This document shows positions 1 through 10,585 of a stretch of 64,000 bases of DNA, piece by piece. The stretch is from Boseongicola sp. H5 (lineage in GTDB: Bacteria > Pseudomonadota > Alphaproteobacteria > Rhodobacterales > Rhodobacteraceae). The DNA lies in contig JACNMN010000008.1 in the NCBI GenBank assembly GCA_020622165.1, positions 124,001-188,000 on the forward strand, read 5' to 3'. The notes under the pieces are model-generated. The model worked only from the letters and a program-made list of their open reading frames with translations, was not told the origin of the DNA and searched no databases. Every line of letters begins with the position of its first letter. Positions within the stretch are counted from its first letter, which is position 1. A program made the position numbers and the translations under genes.

Positions 1-56
1 CTCGTATTCCATGGCAGATTTGCCCCAAACTGCTTAAAGAGGGGTAAGCGGCAGCC

Positions 57-84
57 TTGTGGATAGGATGCATTTTCCTATATT
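57..84 (+). promoter_or_regulatory. Candidate sigma70 promoter of mnmA
   Basis: TTGTGG at 57-62 and TATATT at 79-84 are separated by 16 bp and lie 34 bp before the mnmA ATG. This was matched by eye only. Confidence 0.45.
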
Positions 85-117
85 GCGCCCGAACCCGCCG
101 ATCGGAGCCCGCACCCC

Positions 118-1263
118 ATGCCCCTCGACACGCCCCCGTCCGAGCTGAACTCGCTCGGTCTGCCCAAAGCCCCCGCGGATACCCGCGTCGTCGTCGCCAT
201 GTCGGGCGGGGTCGACAGTTCCGTCGTGGCAGCACAGCTGGCGGAGGAAGGCTATGACGTGGTCGGCGTGACCCTGCAGCTTTACGATCATGGCGCGGCG
301 CTGGCCAAGAAAGGCGCCTGCTGCGCGGGCCGCGACATTCACGATGCGCGCCGCGTCGCGGAGGAGATGGGCTTTCCCCATTACGTGCTGGATTACGAAA
401 ACACCTTCCGCGAGGCGGTGATCGACGAATTTGCCGACAGCTATCTGGCGGGCGCCACGCCGGTGCCCTGCATCCGCTGCAACGAACGGGTGAAATTCAA
501 GGACCTGCTGGAAACCGCGAAGGATCTGGATGCCGATTGCATGGCCACGGGCCATTACATCCAGCGCAAGATGGGCCCCGCCGGGCCCGAGCTGCATTCC
601 GCCGCCGATGCCGCGCGCGATCAATCCTATTTCCTGTTTTCCACCACGGCGGAACAGCTCGACTATCTGCGCTTTCCCCTCGGCCATCTCGCCTCCAAGG
701 CCGAGACGCGGGCGCTGGCCGCGCGATACGGGCTCAGCGTGGCCGACAAGCCCGACAGCCAGGACATCTGCTTCGTGCCCAACGGCGACTACGCCGCGGT
801 GATCGAGAAACTGCGCCCCGGCGCGGGCGAGCCCGGCGATATCGTCGATATGGAGGGCCGGGTTCTGGGCCGGCACACGGGCGTCATCCACTACACCATC
901 GGGCAACGGCGCGGCCTTGGCCTCGGCGGTCTGGCCGACCCGCTTTACGTGGTCAAACTGGACCCGGACACGCGCCGCGTGATCGTTGGCCCGAAAGACG
1001 CGCTCTCCACCCGAACCATCCCCGTGCGGGAGATCAACTGGCTGGGCGACGCGCCCTTCACCTCCCGGGCCGAGTGGCACATGGGCGTCAAGATCCGCTC
1101 CACCCGCCCCCCGCGGGAGGCGATCCTGCGCCCGATATCGGAAACCGAGGCGGAGGTCGAACTGCTCACCCCCGAACAGGGCGTCAGCCCCGGGCAGGCC
1201 TGCGTCTTCTATGCGCCCGAAGGCTCCCGCATCTTCGGCGGCGGCTGGATCTGGCGCGGCTAG
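118..1263 (+). CDS. mnmA: tRNA-specific 2-thiouridylase MnmA
   Basis: MnmA makes 2-thiouridine at wobble position 34 of the Lys, Glu and Gln tRNAs in the cytoplasm, using ATP and sulfur relayed to an active-site cysteine. The 381-residue protein has the PP-loop SGGVDSS at residues 29-35. It has PCIRCN with Cys118/Cys121 (Cys121 matches the catalytic Cys of the family) and the second catalytic Cys217 in SQDICF. The length is normal for the family. The ATG at 118 is the first start giving a complete PP-loop domain, although its ribosome binding site is weak. The gene stands alone, followed by tRNA-Asp genes on the other strand. Identification is secure; the exact start is less so. Confidence 0.96.
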   Translation: MPLDTPPSELNSLGLPKAPADTRVVVAMSGGVDSSVVAAQLAEEGYDVVGVTLQLYDHGAALAKKGACCAGRDIHDARRVAEEMGFPHYVLDYENTFREAVIDEFADSYLAGATPVPCIRCNERVKFKDLLETAKDLDADCMATGHYIQRKMGPAGPELHSAADAARDQSYFLFSTTAEQLDYLRFPLGHLASKAETRALAARYGLSVADKPDSQDICFVPNGDYAAVIEKLRPGAGEPGDIVDMEGRVLGRHTGVIHYTIGQRRGLGLGGLADPLYVVKLDPDTRRVIVGPKDALSTRTIPVREINWLGDAPFTSRAEWHMGVKIRSTRPPREAILRPISETEAEVELLTPEQGVSPGQACVFYAPEGSRIFGGGWIWRG

Positions 1264-1444
1264 GCTCCTGCTTCAAGCGTGAAACGACATCGCAACACCC
1301 GGGCGCGAACCGACGGGCCGGTGATCTCATGCCCTCCCCACGCCTGAGCATGGCCCGCCGCATGGCCTGCCGCGCGCGCAGAATACCACCCATGACGCCG
1401 AGAACAGGCCAGCACGGAAGGGGTGTGTTGAGTGGGGGGAAACG

Positions 1445-1521
1445 TGGCGCGGTTGACGGGGCTCGAACCCGCGACCCCCGGCGTGACAGGCCGGTACTCT
1501 AACCAACTGAGCTACAACCGC
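1445..1521 (-). tRNA. tRNA-Asp (anticodon GTC), copy 2
   Basis: Read on the minus strand this is a full 77-nt cloverleaf. It has acceptor GCGGTTG/CAACCGC, anticodon loop CTGTCAC with GTC at 34-36, a standard T-arm and an encoded CCA end (1445-1447). It is identical over all 77 bases to the copy at 1559-1635, 37 bp upstream in transcription order, so the two probably share one transcript. Confidence 0.97.
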
Positions 1522-1558
1522 GCGCGACGCAACGGCCCCTGACCGGGCGGGATGGTGG

Positions 1559-1635
1559 TGGCGCGGTTGACGGGGCTCGAACCCGCGACCCCCGGCGTGA
1601 CAGGCCGGTACTCTAACCAACTGAGCTACAACCGC
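1559..1635 (-). tRNA. tRNA-Asp (anticodon GTC), copy 1
   Basis: A 77-nt cloverleaf with encoded CCA (1559-1561), discriminator G and anticodon GTC. It is the promoter-proximal member of an identical tandem pair. Confidence 0.97.
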
Positions 1636-1674
1636 TCACCATCCGCCGGACCAAAGGCCCGTGGCGTGACGCGT

Positions 1675-1703
1675 GGTCTATGCTGTGCTTTGCGCCCCGT
1701 CAA
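1675..1703 (-). promoter_or_regulatory. Promoter of the tandem tRNA-Asp genes
   Basis: On the minus strand TTGACG (1698-1703) and TAGACC (1675-1680) are separated by exactly 17 bp, about 40 bp before the first tRNA-Asp. The same element style (TTGACG/TTGCGA, then TA-rich hexamer) recurs before the HU-like gene, purC and lpdA. Confidence 0.6.
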
Positions 1704-1870
1704 GCGGGCAGAGACGCAAAAACGCCCCGCATCGATCCAAGGTTTAGGCCATCGCGGCCGTCGGGCGAAACCGAAGCGCCCGGCCGCCGGATCGGACCTG
1801 CGGGCGCGGCCGGATTGCGCGGCCCGCCGCCCGATGGCGCGCGCCACGCCCCGGCGCGAAAACGCGGCAT

Positions 1871-2827
1871 CTACCGCGTGCCGAGCTTCCGTTCGCGCCA
1901 GAACACGTAAAGCCCCGCCACCGCGATCAGAACGATACCCGCCCAGACATGGGCCTCCGGCACCTCACCGAAGACCATCCAGCCCCAGAAAATCGCCATC
2001 GGCAGGGCGGCGTATTCGAACGGCGCGATGGTGGCCGGATCTCCCAGCCGGTAGGCCTGGCTCAGAGCATAGCCGATGCAACCGCCCAGAACCCCGATCA
2101 GCACGAAAAGCCAGATCTCCGCGGTCTCCGGCCAGACCCATGCCCGCAGCAGGAACACCAGACTTTCATTGCTCACCCCGTCGGCGAAACGCCCGTCTCC
2201 CGCGACAAGGAAAAACCCCGCCCCCACGGTCAGAAATGCCAGATGGATGTAGACCGACATCGCCGCCGCGCTGGACCCCGCGCCCAGCTTGCGCGTCAGA
2301 ACCTGCATGCCCGCATAGCCCAAGGCCGCCAGAAGCGGCAGGGCCGCGGCCCATCCGATCCCCTCGCCCGCGTCGGCCCATGGGCGCATCATCACGATGA
2401 CCCCCAGAAACCCCACCAGAACCGCGCCCAACCGGCGCGGGCCCACCGTTTCGCCCAGAACCGGGATCGACAACAGCGTGATGCAAAGCGGCGCGATGAA
2501 GAAAAGCGCCGTCGCCGTGCCAAGCGGCATCACCGCAAGGGCCGCGAAAAAGGTCATGTTGGCGAACACGATCAGCGACGCGCGCAACAGATGCAGCCCC
2601 GGCCTGCGCGTCCGGAGCAGGTGAAAGCCGCCCTCCATCCGCACGAAGGCCAAGGCCATGCACAGGCCGATGGCCGACCGGATAAACACCATCTGATGCA
2701 GCGGGAAATCCTCGGACAGAAGCTTGATGATCATGTCGTTGACCGAGATGAACAGCATCGCCACCAGGATCAGGCCGATCGCCACCTGGCCCAGTCCGAT
2801 GCCCCTGTCCCGATCCGCGCTCAGCAT
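1871..2827 (-). CDS. DMT superfamily (EamA-type) membrane transporter
   Basis: A 318-residue inner-membrane protein of about ten hydrophobic segments arranged as two EamA halves. Typical motifs are LLRASLIVFANMTFFAAL and the PATIAPFEYAALPMAIFWG region near the C-terminus. EamA proteins export or import small metabolites; the substrate cannot be read from sequence. The start at 2827 (MLSADRDRG) was chosen because GGGAGGGG lies just upstream and the longer reading adds only low-complexity Gly/Ala sequence. The gene stands alone between the tRNA-Asp pair and a pirin gene. Confidence 0.88.
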   Translation of the reverse strand: MLSADRDRGIGLGQVAIGLILVAMLFISVNDMIIKLLSEDFPLHQMVFIRSAIGLCMALAFVRMEGGFHLLRTRRPGLHLLRASLIVFANMTFFAALAVMPLGTATALFFIAPLCITLLSIPVLGETVGPRRLGAVLVGFLGVIVMMRPWADAGEGIGWAAALPLLAALGYAGMQVLTRKLGAGSSAAAMSVYIHLAFLTVGAGFFLVAGDGRFADGVSNESLVFLLRAWVWPETAEIWLFVLIGVLGGCIGYALSQAYRLGDPATIAPFEYAALPMAIFWGWMVFGEVPEAHVWAGIVLIAVAGLYVFWRERKLGTR

Positions 2828-3047
2828 CCCCGCCCCTCCCGTCGTCACCACCCGGGCTACACCGATACCCGCGCCGGCGCCAGCGCCGCGCGGCGATGCC
2901 GCCACGCGCCCTGCGCCGGTCCGCGAAACCGGCGCGCGGGGTCATGGAGTTTCGCCCCCGGCGGATCGGACGCGCAAGACGACGGTCCGCCGGAGGCCGG
3001 CAAGCGCCGCGGCCGGAACCCCGACGCCACCCATGGCACGCAACGCC

Positions 3048-3986
3048 CTACCGGCTCGGCAAGGGAATGAACTCCTCATCATCGCCCGGCGGCAACTGAA
3101 ACCGTCCATGCTGCCAGTCGCCCTGCCGCCACGCCTCTTTCGCCTCGTCGATCCGCTCTTTCGAGGACGCCACGAAATTCCACCAGATGTAGCGCGGCCC
3201 CTCCAGCGTCTCACCACCAAGGATCATCACCCGCGCGCCCTGTGCGCAGGCCGTCATCGACACCCGGTCCCCGGGGCGGAACACCATCATCTGCCCGGCC
3301 TCGAACCGTTGCCCGGCAATCTCCACCGCGCCCGTCACCACATAGGCCCCGCGATCCTCGTGATCGTCGGGCATCGGCAGCGTCGCGCCGGGCTGCAACA
3401 CCGCATCCGCATAGAACATCTCCGACGCGGTTTCGACCGGGGCGCGCTCGCCATAGGCATGGCCCAGGATCAGGCGCAGTTCCTTGCCCTCGCCCTCCAT
3501 CATCGGCAATTCGGATTTGCCCGCATGCACGAAGCCCGGCGCGCCATCCTCGGCCCCTTTCGGCAGCGCGATCCATGTCTGGATGCCCGCCAGCGTGTAG
3601 GGCGCCTTGAGCATGTCCTCGTCGATCCGCTCGGAATGGGTGATCCCGTGGCCCGCGGTCATCAGGTTCACCGCGCCGGGTTCGATCCACTGATCCGTGC
3701 CGAGGCTGTCGCGGTGGTGAAACTTGCCCTGATAGAGATAGGTGACCGTCGCCAGCCCGATATGCGGATGCGGGCGGATATCCACCCCCTGCCCGGTCAC
3801 GAACTCCGCCGGGCCCATCTGGTCGAAGAATATGAACGGGCCGACCATCTGGCGTTTCGGCGCCGGCAGGGCCCGGCGGACTTCGAAATCCCCCAGATCG
3901 CGGGCGCGCGGGACGATCACGGTTTCGATCGCGTCGACGCCGTCTCCGGTGGGGCACTCTGGGTCAAGGGCGGGGTTCCAGCTCAT
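3048..3986 (-). CDS. Pirin family protein (bicupin)
   Basis: This 312-residue cupin protein carries the pirin metal site: His73 and His75 in RPHPHIG, then His117 and Glu119 in HGITHSER. These match the four iron ligands of characterised pirins. Bacterial pirins act as iron-dependent quercetin dioxygenases or redox-sensitive regulators; which applies here is unknown. The C-terminal cupin (PGDRVSMTACAQGARVMILGG) and the closing WWNFV segment are family features. The start at 3986 has a strong AAGGAGG seven bases upstream; an in-frame extension to 4088 is therefore unlikely to be translated. Confidence 0.93.
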   Translation of the reverse strand: MSWNPALDPECPTGDGVDAIETVIVPRARDLGDFEVRRALPAPKRQMVGPFIFFDQMGPAEFVTGQGVDIRPHPHIGLATVTYLYQGKFHHRDSLGTDQWIEPGAVNLMTAGHGITHSERIDEDMLKAPYTLAGIQTWIALPKGAEDGAPGFVHAGKSELPMMEGEGKELRLILGHAYGERAPVETASEMFYADAVLQPGATLPMPDDHEDRGAYVVTGAVEIAGQRFEAGQMMVFRPGDRVSMTACAQGARVMILGGETLEGPRYIWWNFVASSKERIDEAKEAWRQGDWQHGRFQLPPGDDEEFIPLPSR

Positions 3987-4254
3987 CTCGGGGCCTCCTT
4001 CTCGGGCAACTCGCGTTGCAGGATAGGTAGGGTCTCCGGTGGGGTTTGGGCAGGGTGTTCCACCCACAGATAATGTGCACCTGCGCACGAAAGGTACGAT
4101 TCAAATCGAAAGCTATGCGAAATTGCTCAGATCTGGATAGGCCGCCAGGAAATCTGCCCCTGTGCCGGTCTGCTTCGAACCGCACGCGGGTCTTCCGACC
4201 CGACGCATATTCCGCGAGGGACAAAGGGAACCGCGGCAAGTCGTGGAAAGGAGA

Positions 4255-4330
<76 letters not shown>

Positions 4331-4339
4331 GCCCGCGCC

Positions 4340-4369
4340 GCTCTAGCAAATAGCCGGGGGCGGACGCAA
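4340..4369 (-). promoter_or_regulatory. Candidate promoter of tRNA-Val(TAC)
   Basis: TTGCGT (4364-4369, minus strand) and TAGAGC (4340-4345) are separated by 18 bp, ending 9 bp before the mature tRNA 5' end. Confidence 0.45.
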
Positions 4370-4508
4370 GCGCGGTTTCATCCCGGCCGCGTCTCTCGGG
4401 CGGATGCGCCCGCAGCTTGCGGCCGCCTCCCGAGATCTCCGCCGCGCCGGATGCGGCCCATGGCCCCCCTCCCCGACATGAACCCGAAGCCGCCGAGACC
4501 TCCCCCCC

Positions 4509-5099
4509 TCAGGAGCCCGGGCGCAGAACCGTCTCCACGCCGTTCTCGATTGCGAAAACCACGCCCTGCTCGTGATCCAGCCAGGCCATTTCGTCGAACT
4601 CCAGCCCCAGAAGCTGCCCGCGCAGAACCGATGACGTGATGCCATGGGTCACCAACAGCGCGGGACCCGACAGATCCCCCAGAAAGCCGGAGACGCGGGC
4701 GGCAAGGCTGGCATAGCGCTCTCCGCCGGGGGTGTTCAGGGACAGGGCAAACACGGTGTCATGGGCGGTGTAGATCCCGGGCCAGCGGGGCGCGATCTCC
4801 CCATGGGTCAACCCCTGCCACGCGCCCATATCCACCTCCGCCAGCCGCGCGTCAAGGCGCACCGGGCCGTCATGGCCCGCGCAGTGCGCCGCGATCTCCC
4901 ATGTGGCGCGGGCACGGCCCTGCGGGCTGCAATGAACCGCCAGATCGGCATGCGCCGCCAAGATTTCCGCCACGATCCGGCCCTGGGCCGCAGCCTGGGC
5001 ACGGCCCCTGTCGGTCAATGGCGCATCAAGCCTGCCCTGAACCCGGCGGTCCAGGTTCCAGGTCGTCTCGCCATGGCGCAGGATATAAACCGGATACAT
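4509..5099 (-). CDS. Histidine phosphatase family protein (phosphoglycerate mutase-like)
   Basis: A 196-residue protein of the histidine phosphatase superfamily. The phospho-accepting histidine is in RHGET at residues 8-12, the Glu in the AEVDMGAWQG stretch is conserved, and the second catalytic His is in LLVTHGITS. Members remove phosphate from sugar phosphates, nucleotides or proteins; no specific substrate can be assigned. The start at 5099 (MYPVYILRHGE) places the catalytic motif at the usual distance from the N-terminus. It is transcribed in the same direction as, and just downstream of, soxR, with a 64-bp gap. Confidence 0.9.
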   Translation of the reverse strand: MYPVYILRHGETTWNLDRRVQGRLDAPLTDRGRAQAAAQGRIVAEILAAHADLAVHCSPQGRARATWEIAAHCAGHDGPVRLDARLAEVDMGAWQGLTHGEIAPRWPGIYTAHDTVFALSLNTPGGERYASLAARVSGFLGDLSGPALLVTHGITSSVLRGQLLGLEFDEMAWLDHEQGVVFAIENGVETVLRPGS

Positions 5100-5163
5100 G
5101 GGCGCAGCCCCTAGGCCGGAACGCGGCCGGGCGCAAGCCGCCGGGCGCGCGCGCCCGTGCGCC

Positions 5164-5637
5164 TCAGCCTTCCAGTGTACTCCGCTCCTCCGGCGCGCCG
5201 GTCCAGCGTCTCGCGCCCGGCCCGTTGGCGGCAAGCGTGTCCAGGGGATTGTAAAGCGGGCAGGTCTCCAGCGACAGGCAGCCACAGCCGATGCACGATG
5301 CCATCTGCTTGCGCAATCGCTGCAGGGTCTCGATCTGCGCATCCAGCCGCGCCGCCCATGGCTCCGCCGCGCGGGCCCAGTCGGCGGCGGTGACAACCGA
5401 ATTGGGCGGCACCGCGTCCAGCACGATCCTGATTTCAGACAGCGGTACGCCCACCGATTGCGCCGCGCGGATGATCGCCACCCGGCGCAGCTCCCGCCGG
5501 TCGTAGCGGCGATGATTGGCGCTGTTCCGCCATGAACTGATCAGCCCCTCCGCCTCGTAATAATGGAGCGTCGAAACCGCGACCCCCGCCCGTGCCGCCA
5601 TGGCCCCCACACTCAGATCCTTCGCAATCGCCGACAT
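5164..5637 (-). CDS. soxR: Redox-sensitive MerR-family activator SoxR
   Basis: SoxR is a dimeric DNA-binding protein whose [2Fe-2S] cluster senses redox-cycling compounds. The 157-residue protein has the MerR winged helix (GVAVSTLHYYEAEGLI, then RNSANHRRYDRRELRRVAIIRAAQ). It also has the SoxR-specific cluster Cys115-X2-Cys118-X-Cys120-X5-Cys126. The start ATG at 5637 lies beside a palindrome almost identical to the E. coli soxS SoxR box, so this protein very likely binds its own upstream region and controls the divergent DUF1127 gene. No soxS gene is present in this window; in many non-enteric bacteria SoxR activates target genes directly. Confidence 0.96.
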   Translation of the reverse strand: MSAIAKDLSVGAMAARAGVAVSTLHYYEAEGLISSWRNSANHRRYDRRELRRVAIIRAAQSVGVPLSEIRIVLDAVPPNSVVTAADWARAAEPWAARLDAQIETLQRLRKQMASCIGCGCLSLETCPLYNPLDTLAANGPGARRWTGAPEERSTLEG

Positions 5638-5643
5638 TTCCGC

Positions 5644-5674
5644 TTTACCTCAAGTTCACTTGAGGTCGTAGCGT
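5644..5674 (+). promoter_or_regulatory. SoxR box embedded in a 19-bp-spaced promoter
   Basis: The palindrome ACCTCAAGT-N2-ACTTGAGGT occupies 5647-5666. It lies between a -35 TTTACC (5644-5649) and a -10 TAGCGT (5669-5674) with a 19-bp spacer, the long spacing typical of MerR-family activated promoters. The 18-bp core differs by one central base from the E. coli soxS operator. It faces the DUF1127 gene on the plus strand and overlaps the ribosome binding region of soxR on the other, so activation and autoregulation are both plausible. Confidence 0.9.
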
Positions 5675-5711
5675 GACCCTGTTGAGACGATTCGCCAAGA
5701 GGAGAAAGCCC

Positions 5712-5942
5712 ATGGCCCGCCCGATCACCCGCACCGCGCCCCCTTATCCCAAAGTCCGCTTTCCGGGCTTTCTGTCGCTGATGCTCAAGGCAGTTCTCCG
5801 CGCGGCGGATCACCGCCGACAGGCCCGCGCCGTCGACCGGGCGATGACCGATCCCCATCTGGCCCGCGATATCGGCCTGCCGGAGGTTCCGAGTACCCCG
5901 GCAAATCCCCATCCGCTTGCCAGAATAGGAGAGCTGCGCTGA
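5712..5942 (+). CDS. DUF1127 small basic protein, predicted SoxR target
   Basis: A 76-residue Arg-rich protein with the DUF1127 signature near its C-terminus (MTDPHLARDIGLPE). DUF1127 proteins are short, basic and mostly uncharacterised; some alphaproteobacterial members act in RNA turnover or phosphate and stress responses. The ATG at 5712 has AAGAGGAG about 8 bases upstream. A GTG at 5673 is in frame but lies inside the -10 element of the predicted promoter, so it cannot be the start if transcription begins near 5681. Divergent from soxR with a SoxR box between them. Confidence 0.85.
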   Translation: MARPITRTAPPYPKVRFPGFLSLMLKAVLRAADHRRQARAVDRAMTDPHLARDIGLPEVPSTPANPHPLARIGELR

Positions 5943-6053
5943 CCGCCGGACGGGCGCGCCTCTTCCCAGGTCATTACCCGCACGCCCGAGGGACACCGGC
6001 AACCGCGCACACCCGGTCCGCGCGAAACCCGGCAGCAAGACAGAAGGAAGGCA

Positions 6054-6128
6054 TGGTGGGTGATGAGAGATTTGAACTCCCGACATCTTCGATGTGAACG
6101 AAGCGCTCTACCACTGAGCTAATCACCC
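6054..6128 (-). tRNA. tRNA-Val (anticodon CAC)
   Basis: A 75-nt cloverleaf with acceptor GGGTGAT/ATCACCC, anticodon loop TTCACAT (CAC), T-loop TTCAAAT and encoded CCA at 6054-6056. It begins only 13 bp after the stop of the HU-like gene on the same strand, so it may be processed from the HU transcript. No separate promoter is visible in that gap. Confidence 0.96.
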
Positions 6129-6141
6129 GTAGGGCGGGCTT

Positions 6142-6669
6142 TTAGCCATCCTCGCCCGGCTTCGCAAGACCTTCCGGCGACGACTGATGCCGCTTGATCC
6201 GGGTGACCAGAACATCGCCGTTCCTCGCCGGATTGCGGCGTTTGACATTGACCTTGCCAAGGGGCGGCACGACCAGATCCTTGCCGCTGTCGAGCGCCTT
6301 GCCAAGCTCCTCAAGGACCAGTTCCACCACGATCCGCAAATCGCTCCGCTTCATCGCGGAGCGGGCCGCGACCGCCGCCAGCAGATCGCCGCGCTTGAAC
6401 TTCTCGCTGCCTGTCCCTCCGGTGCCGGTTTCCGCATCGGCCACCTCCACGACCGGCTCGGCCGCGGGGGGTGCCCCGGCCACCTCAGCGTCTGCCGCCG
6501 ACGCCGCGCCCCGCGTCACCTTGTGCGCCGCATTATGCACAGGGGCTTCGGCCTCCGTCTCCGCCGCGGGCATCGCTGCGGCGGTGGCGTCCTTCGGGGC
6601 AGATCTTGCGGTTTTCGTGCGCCGCCGCCCCGCGGGTGTGGATTTGCGTGGTTTGCTGCTCGTGGCCAT
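6142..6669 (-). CDS. HU-family DNA-binding protein with a low-complexity N-terminal tail
   Basis: The C-terminal part (about residues 88-165, KRGDLLAAVAARSAMKRSDL onward) matches the HU/IHF fold. It includes the helix pair, the PLGKVNVKRRNPARNG region corresponding to the DNA-binding arm, and a final basic stretch. Classical HU is about 90 residues; this 175-residue protein adds an Ala/Glu/Lys-rich N-terminal tail starting MATSSKPRKSTPAGRRRTK. It is probably a nucleoid-associated protein. The gene follows lon on the same strand, with a terminator and its own promoter between them. Confidence 0.85.
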   Translation of the reverse strand: MATSSKPRKSTPAGRRRTKTARSAPKDATAAAMPAAETEAEAPVHNAAHKVTRGAASAADAEVAGAPPAAEPVVEVADAETGTGGTGSEKFKRGDLLAAVAARSAMKRSDLRIVVELVLEELGKALDSGKDLVVPPLGKVNVKRRNPARNGDVLVTRIKRHQSSPEGLAKPGEDG

Positions 6670-6706
6670 GATCTGGCCCCCTGCTCATTGTTGCAACTCA
6701 GAACAC

Positions 6707-6735
6707 AGCCTAGCGGTCCTTTGCACAGCCGTCAA
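6707..6735 (-). promoter_or_regulatory. Promoter of the HU-like gene
   Basis: TTGACG (6730-6735) and TAGGCT (6707-6712) on the minus strand are separated by 17 bp and lie about 38 bp before the HU ATG. Confidence 0.6.
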
Positions 6736-6884
6736 AAGAACAACCCGGTCAATCCTCAAGACCGCATGACGCCACTTGCGGCTGTCCTCCCCACCCCGCC
6801 GGGCCCAGGTTTGCCCCTCCGCAGCCGCTATCCCGGGCGCTTCGACAGGGCCCGGGGCAAGGGGGCCGCGCGCCTGCGGGGCAA

Positions 6885-6920
6885 AGAAAAAAGCGTGCCG
6901 GGAAAACCGGGCACGCTTTT
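6885..6920 (-). terminator. Rho-independent terminator of lon
   Basis: A 9-bp stem, 6891-6899 paired with 6910-6918 (AAGCGTGCC/GGCACGCTT). On the minus strand it is followed by six T residues. It sits 26 bp after the lon stop codon. Confidence 0.85.
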
Positions 6921-6945
6921 CGCAGTCACCTATCCGGCGCGGTCG

Positions 6946-9351
<2,406 letters not shown>

Positions 9352-9829
9352 CTTGCCTTCCTTATTCTTGGCAAGAGGGCACGGGACCCTGACTTGGCAG
9401 CAATCCCCCTGGCCCTCTCCGGATCAGAAGGTCTTAATCTGGGGCACCCGGCGGGCAAATTCAAGCACATCCGGGGCGCGATCCTTAATGCAACCTGCAC
9501 AGCCATGAAGGCCGGCACAAGGCAAGATTTGCCTTCTCCACCGGGAATAACCGCAAAATATGGCCATCTTCGAGGCGTCGGGACGGCCTGACCGGGGCGC
9601 GGCGAAAGCCGCCCGCGCCCACCTCCCCCGCGATTTCCGTGGCCTCCGTCCGAAGACGCCCGACCGCCTTGGTATCCGCCCATGGACCCCGCAGTTCGCC
9701 ACGCTTTTCAAATTGCCGAACGCCTCTTCCCCGAATGCGGGCGCAATTCATCCGGCAATTGCCAATTCCCCGAAAACCTATAGCGTAAGATTACCCGGCA
9801 TCGTCACTCCTCATGAAAGGTCTCCGAAT
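9352..9829. other. Intergenic region between divergent lon and tenA-like genes
   Basis: 478 bp without a convincing gene. It contains a sigma32-like promoter for lon (9437-9465) and therefore an approximately 80-nt lon leader. The rest is GC-rich. Short open frames here lack a ribosome binding site and recognisable protein. The start side of the tenA-like gene has a TATAGC/TAAGAT-rich stretch at 9779-9792, but I could not pair it with a correctly spaced -35. Confidence 0.6.
9437..9465 (-). promoter_or_regulatory. Heat-shock (sigma32/RpoH)-like promoter of lon
   Basis: On the minus strand CTTGAATTT (9457-9465) is followed after the proper gap by CCCCAGAT (9437-9444). This is close to the RpoH consensus CTTGAAA ... 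CCCCATNT with about 17 bases after CTTG. Lon is a classic RpoH target, which supports the assignment. Confidence 0.6.
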
Positions 9830-10585
9830 ATGCGTGGTAATCGCCGTCTGTCCGATATTTCCGATATCATCGAAAAACACCAACTCTCCACCGCGCCGCC
9901 GGCGGCGGATTCGCTATTCTGGAAAATGTGGAGAGGGGTGCAAGATGTGGCAACCGATACGCTTGCCCTGCCCTATCTTCAGGGGATCAACGCCGGCACG
10001 CTCGATCCCAATCAATATGGCGGCTACAACGTGGCCGATGCCTATTACTGTTTCGAAGGCGCCGACGCCTATCAGACCGCGGTGTCCAAGACCACGCCCA
10101 ATACGCCGCTGAATGCCTTCCTGAGCAAGAAACTGGCGGGATATCAAAGATATAACGCCACGTTTCCGGATACATGGCACGTCTCCTCCGCCGCCTCCAT
10201 CTCGCCGCCGCAGGTCACGAAGGATTATGCCGAATACGAAGGCAACGTGGCCGCCCGGCTCGATCCGATCTATTGCCTGATCGTCATGATCCCGTGCGAA
10301 TATCTCTGGGCATGGCTTGCCGGCCAGATGAACCCGCCACAGCCCTCGAATGTCTATGGCGAATGGATCACCGAAAACAACGATCCCTCGGGCGCCTATG
10401 CCATGGGCAATTTCCTCGACAGCTACATGACCCAGAATCCGGGCGTCCTGGATACGTCCTATGCGCAGCTGATTTACGGCTTCGCCCAGATTTACGAGTA
10501 TCAGAATTTCGCCGCCGCGACAGGAACCCAACCCAATGACGCGGCCCATTACGGGATCGACAAACCGGCCATTCCGCCCAGCTAG
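9830..10585 (+). CDS. TenA/thiaminase II-like (heme oxygenase fold) protein
   Basis: A 251-residue helical protein resembling the TenA/THI-4/PqqC family. [52 protein letters not shown] corresponds to the first conserved TenA region in order and spacing: substrate-side Asp in NVADAYY, aromatic residues following. [14 protein letters not shown] with [11 protein letters not shown] corresponds to the later TenA segment. TenA enzymes salvage thiamin pyrimidine, but no thiamin gene is nearby, so the substrate is unproven. The ATG at 9830 has GAAAGG nine bases upstream; longer upstream starts encode non-conserved sequence. Its stop overlaps the stop of convergent tgt by 4 bp. Confidence 0.7.
   Translation: MRGNRRLSDISDIIEKHQLSTAPPAADSLFWKMWRGVQDVATDTLALPYLQGINAGTLDPNQYGGYNVADAYYCFEGADAYQTAVSKTTPNTPLNAFLSKKLAGYQRYNATFPDTWHVSSAASISPPQVTKDYAEYEGNVAARLDPIYCLIVMIPCEYLWAWLAGQMNPPQPSNVYGEWITENNDPSGAYAMGNFLDSYMTQNPGVLDTSYAQLIYGFAQIYEYQNFAAATGTQPNDAAHYGIDKPAIPPS

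Noticed and set aside
34-1080. Long open frame opposite mnmA
   Set aside because: Typical antisense frame of high-GC coding DNA; no family motifs or RBS, while mnmA is unmistakable.
5673-5711. GTG start of the DUF1127 gene at 5673
   Set aside because: It lies within the predicted -10 element, upstream of the expected transcript start; the ATG at 5712 has a better RBS.
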